Below, piece by piece: positions 8,719-15,142 of a stretch of DNA of 64,000 bases. This DNA is from Variovorax beijingensis. Lineage in GTDB: Bacteria; Pseudomonadota; Gammaproteobacteria; Burkholderiales; Burkholderiaceae_C. Positions within the stretch are counted from its first letter, which is position 1. Each line of letters opens with the position of its first letter. The notes under the pieces are model-generated. The model saw only the letters and a list, made by a program, of their open reading frames with translations. It searched no databases and was not told the DNA's origin. The DNA lies in the NCBI RefSeq assembly GCF_003951285.1, contig NZ_RXFQ01000017.1, forward strand, positions 84,008-148,007, written 5' to 3'. Both the position numbers and the translations under genes were made by a program.

Positions 8719-9387
8719 CTACTGCAGTCCGATGCCTGCCGCTGCAGCAGCGCCCATGCCGTTCCAGCGTGTGTAGATCTGCTCGCTTCTTTCGCGGCAG
8801 TTCTGCATGTGCTCGTCGAGCGAGAGGCTGCCCTGGATGTCGAGCAGCCGCTGCGCGGTGCGGTCGATGGCGTCGGCATCCAGCAGCGGATAGGTGCGCG
8901 CGGTGCGGCCGTTGTTGCGCACCAGGCGCGCAATGTAGGGCAGGTCCTGCTGCGTGATCACGGCAGCGGGCATCACGCCTTCGAGCTCGACACCCTCGCA
9001 GGGCAGCAGCACGAAATACTGCAGCCGCAGCTCGTCGTTCAGCAGGCTTCGCAGCTGCGTGGTCTTGCGGCCGCCCTGCCAGGCGGGGTCCTTCACCTCG
9101 CGTGCCCGGCTGCAGCCCTGCAGGCGCAGGAACCAGCGCGGCGGCGCTTCGGCCGATTTCTTGCGGTAGACGAAGGCATTGCGCCAGGCCTTGATCTCGA
9201 ACAGGTAGACGCCGGTTTCGCACACCAGCACCGCGTCGATCATGGCGGTACGCACCACGCTGCCCTCGGGCATCGGGATGATCAGGTTGCGAAGAATGCG
9301 CAGGTGGGAAAAGGCCGGGCTGAATGCGCTGGCGAGCTGCTGCACACCCAGCGAGGCCGCGGTGGTGTTCTGCAATGCAATGGTCAT
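8719..9387 (-). CDS. NERD-domain (nuclease-related) protein
   Basis: A 222-residue cytoplasmic protein without signal peptide. The NERD core reads MIDAVLVCETGVYLFEIKAW, giving the D-x(n)-E-x-K pattern of restriction-endonuclease-like folds, followed by GGRKTTQLRSLLNDEL and a hydrophobic strand YFVLLPCEGVELEG as in the family. The N-terminal part has the usual basic strand before the motif (LRILRNLIIPMPEG). The C-terminal 60 residues look helical and end in an alanine-rich tail. A strong AAGGAG lies 6-7 nt before the ATG at 9387. It is the first gene of a likely three-gene unit with the BamA-family protein (74-bp gap) and the orphan regulator. The substrate is unknown. Confidence 0.8.
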   Translation of the reverse strand: MTIALQNTTAASLGVQQLASAFSPAFSHLRILRNLIIPMPEGSVVRTAMIDAVLVCETGVYLFEIKAWRNAFVYRKKSAEAPPRWFLRLQGCSRAREVKDPAWQGGRKTTQLRSLLNDELRLQYFVLLPCEGVELEGVMPAAVITQQDLPYIARLVRNNGRTARTYPLLDADAIDRTAQRLLDIQGSLSLDEHMQNCRERSEQIYTRWNGMGAAAAAGIGLQ

Positions 9388-9588
9388 GTCGGACTCCTTC
9401 GGGTGCCGAGCATTGCGTGCCATTTGGGAGATTTCTGGTACGAGGCCTTGCAGGGGCGAGGGGCTTGGGCGTGCGCGCAAACAACAGTCGATGCAAGGCG
9501 GGCCGCGTCGACCAGATTCCTCCAAATTTGAAAAGGACCATCGGTCCAGCCGCTCGATGAAGAGCTGCTGAAAACCGGAGAAACCTGA

Positions 9589-10746
9589 ATGAAGAAATCC
9601 CTCACGGCACTCGCCGCGCTGGCCGCTGCCGGCCTGGCCTCTGCCCAATCGTCCGTCACGTTGTTCGGCGTCGTCGATGCCGGCGTGACCTACCAGTCGG
9701 TCACCTCGCGCGACGCGACCACGGGCCTCGCCTCCAAGCAAAGCAAGTGGAGCCTCGCCAACTCCGGCTACAACTCCAGCCGCATCGGCTTCCGGGGCAC
9801 GGAAGACCTGGGCGGCGGGCTGGCCGCCAGCTTCTGGCTCGAAGCGCCGATCACCAACGACGACGGCGCCACCGGCATCAACACCTTCAACCGCCGCTCC
9901 ACCGTGAGCCTCTCGGGCGGCTTCGGCGAGCTGCGCCTGGGCCGCGACTACACCGCCACCTTCTGGAACGACACCGTCTTCGATCCGTTCGGCACCAACG
10001 GCTCGGGTACCAACGTGATCAGCACCGTGAACGGCAGCACCGGCCTGAACAACGCCAACTATGCGCGCGCCAGCAACATGGTCGGCTACTTCCTGCCGCC
10101 CAACCTCGGCGGCTTCTACGGCCAGCTGCAGTACAGCTTCCACGAGAACACGGACACCGATTCCGGCACCACCACGGCCTCGACCAACAGCAACGCCGGC
10201 CGCTACGTCGGCGGGCGCTTCGGCTATGCCAACGGTCCGCTGGACGTGGCCCTGGCGCTGGGCCAGAGCATCGCCACCGACACCACTTCGCTCACGCGCA
10301 AGGTGCAGACCATCAATCTCGGTGCGTCGTACGACTTCGGTCCCGTCAAGCTGTTCGGCGAGCTGTCGAACGTGAAGAACAAGTTCGACCTGGCCGCCGG
10401 CGACAGCCACGACAGCTACAACGGCTACCTGATCGGCGCCAGCATGCCGGTGGGCGCGGGCGTGATCCGCGCGTCGTACTCCACCGTACGCTACGACGAA
10501 GGCGCCGTGGGCATCACGGGCGAAGATCCGCGCGCGCAGAAGCTGGCCATCGGCTATGTGCACAACCTGTCCAAGCGCACGGCCCTGTACGCGACGGTGG
10601 CACGCGTGAACAACCGCAACGATGCGGCCTACACCGGCAGCCTGAGCGCCGCGAGCACCACGGGCTACGGCAGCGCCGGCGTCAGCTACACGGGCCTGCC
10701 GCGTTCGTCCACGGGCTACGACTTCGGCATCCGGCACTCGTTCTGA
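9589..10746 (+). CDS. Gram-negative porin (general trimeric porin family)
   Basis: A 385-residue outer-membrane porin. The signal peptide is MKKSLTALAALAAAGLASAQ, then SSVTLFGVVDAGVTYQ, the first strand shared by Burkholderiales porins. GTEDLGGGLAASFWLE and LGRDYTATFW are the other usual landmarks, and the last strand ends YDFGIRHSF with C-terminal Phe. It forms a diffusion channel in the outer membrane. A GGAG lies about 8 nt before the ATG. A strong hairpin follows the stop, so it is likely monocistronic; the 200-bp upstream region should hold its promoter, but I could not assign boxes. Confidence 0.95.
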   Translation: MKKSLTALAALAAAGLASAQSSVTLFGVVDAGVTYQSVTSRDATTGLASKQSKWSLANSGYNSSRIGFRGTEDLGGGLAASFWLEAPITNDDGATGINTFNRRSTVSLSGGFGELRLGRDYTATFWNDTVFDPFGTNGSGTNVISTVNGSTGLNNANYARASNMVGYFLPPNLGGFYGQLQYSFHENTDTDSGTTTASTNSNAGRYVGGRFGYANGPLDVALALGQSIATDTTSLTRKVQTINLGASYDFGPVKLFGELSNVKNKFDLAAGDSHDSYNGYLIGASMPVGAGVIRASYSTVRYDEGAVGITGEDPRAQKLAIGYVHNLSKRTALYATVARVNNRNDAAYTGSLSAASTTGYGSAGVSYTGLPRSSTGYDFGIRHSF

Positions 10747-10758
10747 CGACAGGCGGTG

Positions 10759-10793
10759 TGCGGCGGGGCAGCGCAGTGCGCAGCCCCGCCGCA
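10759..10793 (+). terminator. hairpin terminator downstream of porin
   Basis: An 11-bp perfect stem, TGCGGCGGGGC at 10759-10769 paired with its complement at 10783-10793. The loop contains a further GCGC/GCGC pairing. It starts 13 bp after the porin stop. There is no long T-run, so it may act as a 3'-end stabiliser or a factor-assisted terminator. Confidence 0.65.
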
Positions 10794-10823
10794 TGTGCCC
10801 GTGAACTTGTTCATGAGTTTCAA

Positions 10824-11114
10824 ATGACCAGAATCCATCATCACTTGGCGGGCCTGCTCGCCGCTGCCGGCTTGTCCGGCTGCATCATGCTTGCGCCACC
10901 GCCGCCCCCTGGTCCGCCACCCGGCTGGAGCGGGCACGCGGGTTTTCGCGGCGAAGCGCCGCCAAGGCCGCCGATGGCCGCATGGGATGTGTGCGCTGGC
11001 CAGGCCGAAGGCGCGCGCCCAGTGCTTCCGGGCCCGCGCGCCGATAGCTTGTCGGGTACTTGCGAACGCGGCCCCGGCGGTGCCCTGGAGTTCCGGCCGC
11101 CGCAGGGGCGTTGA
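10824..11114 (+). CDS. small proline-rich lipoprotein, hypothetical
   Basis: A 96-residue protein with a lipoprotein signal: MTRIHHHLAGLLAAAGLSGC, lipobox L-S-G-C with Cys at residue 20, followed by a run of prolines (APPPPPPGPPPGW). No +2 aspartate is present, so outer-membrane sorting would be expected. No known domain is visible. It lies 77 bp after the porin, behind its terminator, and 13 bp before the next gene, with which it may be co-transcribed. Confidence 0.6.
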   Translation: MTRIHHHLAGLLAAAGLSGCIMLAPPPPPGPPPGWSGHAGFRGEAPPRPPMAAWDVCAGQAEGARPVLPGPRADSLSGTCERGPGGALEFRPPQGR

Positions 11115-11127
11115 AGGCGCACGACCC

Positions 11128-11751
11128 ATGTATTCAAGCAATCTGGGCCTGGCCATTGCCATCGTCGTCGCACTCGGCCTGGCCGCGGTGCTGGCCTTCA
11201 TCGCCTCCCTGCTCGTTTCCAATCTCAAGGCCGGCGCGCAAGCACGCGAGATGGCCGCACAGGCCCGGCGCGAGGCGCAGCAGAAGATGCACGAGAGCAG
11301 CATGCAGGACCTCCGGCCGCTTGTTGCGTCGCTGCGGAGTCTCGAAAGTTCCGAAGGCGCATCCGGCTGGCCTATCCGCTTCGACATCCGGGTTCCGCAC
11401 GAGGTGGTGCCTGTGTTCGGCATCGAGGCCGAGCTGGAGGATCTGCTCTCGAAGGTTGCGCGGTATGCGACGGAGGTCATGTCCCCCGGCGCCACGCTGC
11501 AGGTCTCGGCGCGGGTGGAAAGCGGCCAGGCCGTCGTGCACTGGAGGGATCTCGACGCCTCCGACGCGAGCCCGCCGCTGGCGCGCTTCCTCGAGGCGAC
11601 GCAGGCCGTCGGCCATGCCAGTGCACGCGTGTGCGAGCGCATTGCCAGCCGCCACGGCGGGCGCATCTATGCGGCGCCGCACGCGGGCGGCGCGCTGGGC
11701 CTGACGCTGCGCCTGCCGCTGCCTGGGCAGACAACATCGGTGGCGGGCTGA
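11128..11751 (+). CDS. membrane-anchored protein with degenerate HATPase-like domain
   Basis: A 207-residue protein. One transmembrane helix lies at about residues 8-30 (IAIVVALGLAAVLAFIASLL), followed by a short Ala/Arg/Glu-rich coiled segment and then a domain that follows the order of a kinase ATPase. ELEDLLSKVARYATEVMSPG sits where the N-box normally does, VVHWRDLDA where the G1 box does, and ARVCERIASRHGGRI plus GGALGLTLRLPLP match the last helix and strands. The N-box asparagine and the D-x-G-x-G box are missing and there is no phospho-accepting HisKA helix. It is probably a kinase-derived, catalytically inactive protein. I know of no named family. Confidence 0.65.
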   Translation: MYSSNLGLAIAIVVALGLAAVLAFIASLLVSNLKAGAQAREMAAQARREAQQKMHESSMQDLRPLVASLRSLESSEGASGWPIRFDIRVPHEVVPVFGIEAELEDLLSKVARYATEVMSPGATLQVSARVESGQAVVHWRDLDASDASPPLARFLEATQAVGHASARVCERIASRHGGRIYAAPHAGGALGLTLRLPLPGQTTSVAG

Positions 11752-11879
11752 GCACCAGGCTCTGCATGCTGCGCCAGCCGTTCACGCGGGTCATTCGATA
11801 CCGCCGAGAACGCCGGCCTTCGCCCCGCGCGATACTTGCGGCCGTCTGTCCTGGCCGCCAATGTTTATTGCTTGTTCCG

Positions 11880-12419
11880 ATGTCTAAGCTGCGATCCGTT
11901 GTTCTCTTGCCCTCTTTCGGTCCTTTCGTCCGCGCATTCGCCGCGGGCGCTGCAGTCTTCGCTGCCGGGGCGCTGCATGCGCAGGCCTTGCCGCCCGGCG
12001 TGCGGCTCGGAATGACGCCCGGCGAACTGCAGGCCGCGATGCCTGCGCTCGAGCGTGTGCAGCGGCCGCAGCGGCTCGCAGGCGGCCTGATCGGCAGCTG
12101 GCAGGCGGCGCCGGTCTGGATGGCGGGGCTGGTGTTCGAGCCGATCTTCTTCTTTGCCGATTCGCAGCTGCGGCGCGTCGAGTTCCTCGCATCCGCGCAG
12201 GCCCTGCCCGACGGCGGTGCGGCCGCATTTGCCGAACTGCTTCGATGGGGGCGCGGGGCTTTCGGCGGCGAACTGGCGTCGAACGATCCCGGCACCGCCT
12301 ACGCGGCGTGGACGAGCGAAGCCGCCGACGTGTACCTGCAGCACGTGCGCGATGCACGCCGCGCGAGTGTGCGGCTGGTCTACAAGGCGCGGCAGGTCCG
12401 CGATGGCAGCGAGCTCTGA
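11880..12419 (+). CDS. hypothetical exported protein
   Basis: A 179-residue protein with an N-terminal signal peptide (FAAGAAVFAAGALHA before QALPPGVRLGMTPGEL). The segment LPPGVRLGMTPGELQAAMPAL resembles the short 'G(M/A)T..E' repeat start of periplasmic hypothetical proteins, but no function is recognisable. The start at 11880 has no obvious ribosome-binding site. The 128 bp upstream contain an AATGTTTATTG stretch that could serve as a -10 region. It converges on the ureG end. Confidence 0.6.
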   Translation: MSKLRSVVLLPSFGPFVRAFAAGAAVFAAGALHAQALPPGVRLGMTPGELQAAMPALERVQRPQRLAGGLIGSWQAAPVWMAGLVFEPIFFFADSQLRRVEFLASAQALPDGGAAAFAELLRWGRGAFGGELASNDPGTAYAAWTSEAADVYLQHVRDARRASVRLVYKARQVRDGSEL

Positions 12420-12430
12420 AGGAGAGCGGC

Positions 12431-13081
12431 TCAGGCCGCGTCGAGCATGCCGCGTTTCTCGATGAACGCCACCACCTCGGCCACGCCGGTGTGGGTCTTG
12501 AGGTTGGTCATCACGTAGGGCCGCTGCCGGCGCATGCGCTGCGTGTCCTGCTCCATCACGTCGAGGTTCGCGCCGACGTAGGGCGCAAGATCCGTCTTGT
12601 TGATGACGAACAGGTCGCTCTTGGTGATGCCGGGCCCGCCCTTGCGCGGAATCTTCTCGCCGGCCGCCACGTCGATCACGTAGATCGTCAGGTCCGACAG
12701 CTCGGGGCTGAAGGTGGCCGCGAGGTTGTCGCCGCCCGATTCGACGAACACCACGTCGGCATCGGGAAAATCCTCGAGCATGCGGTCGATGGCCTCGAGG
12801 TTGATGGAGGCGTCTTCGCGGATGGCGGTGTGGGGGCAGCCGCCGGTCTCCACGCCCATGATGCGCTCGGCGGGCAGGGCGCCGGCCACGGTCAGCAGGC
12901 GCTGGTCTTCCTTGGTGTAGATGTCGTTGGTGATGGCGACGAGGTCGTACTTGTCGCGCATGGCCTTGCAGAGCATCTCGAGCAGCGTGGTCTTGCCCGA
13001 GCCGACCGGGCCGCCGATGCCCACGCGCAGCGGCGGCAGTTTCTTGGTGCGGTGGGGAATGTGGTGCAGGGCGGAGGTCAT
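12431..13081 (-). CDS. ureG: urease accessory GTPase UreG
   Basis: A 216-residue SIMIBI-class GTPase. The P-loop is GIGGPVGSGKTTL (residues about 21-33). ETGGCPHTAIREDASIN carries the C-P-H nickel-binding motif of UreG and is followed by VFVESGGDNLAATFSPEL. It delivers nickel to the urease active site together with UreE, UreF and UreD, using GTP hydrolysis. It is the last gene of the minus-strand urease group, 18 bp after ureF, and converges with the hypothetical gene at 11880. Confidence 0.98.
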   Translation of the reverse strand: MTSALHHIPHRTKKLPPLRVGIGGPVGSGKTTLLEMLCKAMRDKYDLVAITNDIYTKEDQRLLTVAGALPAERIMGVETGGCPHTAIREDASINLEAIDRMLEDFPDADVVFVESGGDNLAATFSPELSDLTIYVIDVAAGEKIPRKGGPGITKSDLFVINKTDLAPYVGANLDVMEQDTQRMRRQRPYVMTNLKTHTGVAEVVAFIEKRGMLDAA

Positions 13082-13099
13082 GGGGGTTGTCCGGTTCGG

Positions 13100-13771
13100 T
13101 CAGCTTCGAAAGAGGCGCGAGTATTGTGTTTCATGTCGTGCCGACAGCACGGCCAAGAGGGGCGCAAAGGCCTGGCGCCCGTCGTCGCCAAGCTGCATTG
13201 CGCGCTCGACGGCGGCGGGGATCTCGTTGGCGAGCCGCGCCAGGATGCGCTGGCCCGCGCTCTGGCCGAGCGGCACGGCCTTGACTGCCGCGGCCACCAT
13301 GTTCTCGGCCCAGCCGAAGGCAAAGGCCAGGCAGCCGTCGTGCACCGAGGCGCCGGTGCGGCTGGCGGCAAAGGCAAAGGCGACGGGATAGCTCGCGGGC
13401 AGGCCGGCAAAAACGGCAGCTGTGTCCTCGTGGTGCAGCTTGAGCCATTCGACGAAGGAGCGGCCCATCTGCTCGGTCTGCAGGAAGAATTCGGCCGATT
13501 CGCGGGTGGTCATCACCCAGGTGTTGAGTTCGCGGATGCGCGCTGCATCGCCCGCGCGCCAGGCTGGGATGGCCTGCGCCACGAGCGCGAGGTCGCCGCG
13601 CGCGAAGCTCAGGTGCAACTGGTCGGAGAGCCACTCGATGGCCTTGGCTTCCGAATCGATGCCGGCCCATTCGACGGCCGCCTCGACGCCTTCCGAATAG
13701 GAAAAACCGCCCACGGGCAGGGCCGGGGAGGCGAGCCAGATGAGCTGCAGGAGGCTATGGGCGTCGGGCAT
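13100..13771 (-). CDS. ureF: urease accessory protein UreF
   Basis: A 223-residue all-helical accessory protein; the N-terminus LIWLASPALPVGGFSYSEGVEAAVEWA is the family signature, with the FSYSEG core clear. UreF sits between UreD and UreG in the activation complex and works as the GTPase-regulating partner of UreG. Length and content are typical. It is 65 bp downstream of ureE. Confidence 0.97.
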   Translation of the reverse strand: MPDAHSLLQLIWLASPALPVGGFSYSEGVEAAVEWAGIDSEAKAIEWLSDQLHLSFARGDLALVAQAIPAWRAGDAARIRELNTWVMTTRESAEFFLQTEQMGRSFVEWLKLHHEDTAAVFAGLPASYPVAFAFAASRTGASVHDGCLAFAFGWAENMVAAAVKAVPLGQSAGQRILARLANEIPAAVERAMQLGDDGRQAFAPLLAVLSARHETQYSRLFRS

Positions 13772-13836
13772 GTCAGCTTTTCGCCGCGCGTTGTGTTGCG
13801 GGGTGCTCGCGACGAACCGGGAAGCAGGATCTCATT

Positions 13837-14439
13837 TCAGTGAGAGTGCCCGTGATGGCCGTGGTCGTGACCGTGCGAATGGTCGTGGTCATCGAGCAGT
13901 TCCGGTGCGAGCACGAGCGGCTTCGGACCTTTGCTGTTGCCATGGTCGTGCGCATGATCGTGGCCGCCGCCATGCGAATGCTCGTGCGACCCATACGCGC
14001 CGCCCTCGGGCTCGAAGGCTTCCTCGGCCGCCACGACGATCAGGTGCATCGATCGCAGCATGTCGGCCAGCACATGGTCGGGCTCGATCTTCAGGTGGTC
14101 GGGCTTGAGCTCGATCGGCACATGCCGGTTGCCCAGGTGATAGGCCGCGCGCGTCAGGTCGAACGGCGTGCCGTGGGCCGTGCAATGCGCGATGCGCAGC
14201 ACCGGCTGCGGCGCCGCGATGACGCGGATCAGCGAGCCGTCTTCGGCCACCAGCACGTCGCCGCCGCGCACGGCGGTGCCACGCGGCAGGAACACGCCGA
14301 TCTGCCGGCCCTGCGAATCGGTGGCGTCGAAGCGGCTTTTCTGGCGCACGTCCCAGTCGAGTTCGATGGTGGCAGCGCGCTTGAGCAGCACGGGCGCAAG
14401 GCCGCGGCCTTGGGGCATGAGTTTGTTGGCGGTGAGCAT
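13837..14439 (-). CDS. ureE: urease nickel chaperone UreE with histidine-rich tail
   Basis: A 200-residue protein. The N-terminal peptide-binding domain holds RQIGVFLPRGTAVRGGDVL, and the C-terminal metal-binding domain contains HCTAHGTPFDLTRAAYHLGNRHVPIEL. The tail has two His-rich stretches, one around EHSHGGGHDHAHDHG and a final DDHDHSHGHDHGHHGHSH, expected to bind several nickel ions. UreE hands nickel to UreG. The ATG at 14439 faces the divergent antitoxin gene, so ureEFG need either their own promoter in the 71-bp gap or read-through from ureC across the toxin-antitoxin genes. Confidence 0.97.
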   Translation of the reverse strand: MLTANKLMPQGRGLAPVLLKRAATIELDWDVRQKSRFDATDSQGRQIGVFLPRGTAVRGGDVLVAEDGSLIRVIAAPQPVLRIAHCTAHGTPFDLTRAAYHLGNRHVPIELKPDHLKIEPDHVLADMLRSMHLIVVAAEEAFEPEGGAYGSHEHSHGGGHDHAHDHGNSKGPKPLVLAPELLDDHDHSHGHDHGHHGHSH

Positions 14440-14471
14440 GGTGGCTTGCGACTCCCAGTGAGGCGGAATAA

Positions 14472-14487
14472 TATAACGCTTGTTATA
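14472..14487. promoter_or_regulatory. perfect AT-rich palindrome: probable operator of toxin-antitoxin module and/or ureE promoter region
   Basis: TATAACGCTTGTTATA, two 6-bp arms with a 4-nt spacer, lies 23 bp before the antitoxin ATG inside an AT-rich island unlike the surrounding DNA. TATAAC itself resembles a -10 box on either strand. AbrB-type antitoxins usually bind palindromes in their own promoters, so autoregulation is the likely role. The ureE start codon is 33 bp away on the other side. Confidence 0.6.
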
Positions 14488-14510
14488 ACTTCGATTGAAT
14501 GGAGCTTTCC

Positions 14511-14738
14511 ATGTCCGCCCTCAAACTGACCCAGATCGGCAACTCGGTCGGAATCATCCTGCCCAAGGAAGTGCTGGCGAGCATGAATGTCGGCAAGGGT
14601 GACACGATTTACCTGACGCAAGCCGCAGGCGGAGGGTTCACCCTGACTCCGTATGACGAGGAGTTCGAGCGCCAGATGGAAGCAGCCCGCCGCATCATGA
14701 AGAAGCGGCGCAACGTGCTGCGCGAGCTCGCCAAGTGA
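14511..14738 (+). CDS. AbrB/MazE/SpoVT-type antitoxin
   Basis: A 75-residue protein beginning MSALKLTQIGNSVGIILPKE, the swapped-hairpin DNA-binding core (G-N-S-x-G-I-x-L-P) of AbrB/VapB-type antitoxins. A helical C-terminus rich in Arg, Lys and Glu (EEFERQMEAARRIMKKRRN) should wrap the toxin. The start at 14511 is preferred because GGAG sits 6 nt upstream, although an in-frame ATG at 14499 exists. It overlaps the toxin gene by four bases (GTGA). The Fic-inhibition motif typical of Phd/FicA partners is not visible. Confidence 0.9.
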   Translation: MSALKLTQIGNSVGIILPKEVLASMNVGKGDTIYLTQAAGGGFTLTPYDEEFERQMEAARRIMKKRRNVLRELAK

Positions 14739-15139
14739 GCGCCGCGAACGACGCCTGGGTCTGGCTCAGCCTTCAATTGATTCATGCTGTCCACGAAGAA
14801 CAGCTGGCCGAGCATGGAGGTCCCGCCGGAGTACGCGACGAGGGACTGCTCGTTTCCGCCATGGGACGACCGCAAAACCGGGCGCTGTACGAATCGCCCG
14901 ACGCGGCGGCACTGGCTGCGAGCTACGCCTTCGGGATTGCCCGCAACCATCCATTCACCGACGGCAACAAGAGAACGGCTTTCGTCGCCATGGAAGTTTT
15001 TCTGGACCTCAATGGTTTCGAGCTTCGCGCGATCGACCACGACTGCGTGCTGACCACACTCAAGCTCGCCGCAGGCCAGCTCGACGAAGAGGCGCTCGCG
15101 GAGTGGGGCCGCGCTCATCTCGCTCCTCGAAGCAGCTGA
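14735..15139 (+). CDS. Doc-type (death-on-curing, Fic fold) toxin
   Basis: A 134-residue protein with a GTG start overlapping the antitoxin stop. The catalytic motif HPFTDGNKRTAF is the Doc version of the Fic signature (H-x-F-x-D-G-N-K-R), with the Lys in place of the Fic Gly-Arg. Doc proteins phosphorylate EF-Tu and stop translation; here this is inferred by homology. The module lies on plus between ureC and ureE, which are both on minus, and the toxin stop is 3 bp from the ureC stop. The pairing with an AbrB-type rather than Phd antitoxin is known from other genomes but is less common. Confidence 0.92.
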   Translation: MSAANDAWVWLSLQLIHAVHEEQLAEHGGPAGVRDEGLLVSAMGRPQNRALYESPDAAALAASYAFGIARNHPFTDGNKRTAFVAMEVFLDLNGFELRAIDHDCVLTTLKLAAGQLDEEALAEWGRAHLAPRSS

Positions 15140-15142
15140 CAT

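Noticed and set aside
14499..14510. Upstream in-frame ATG for the antitoxin
   Set aside because: The ATG at 14511 has GGAG at 6 nt and fits the family N-terminus; the upstream one lacks a ribosome-binding site.
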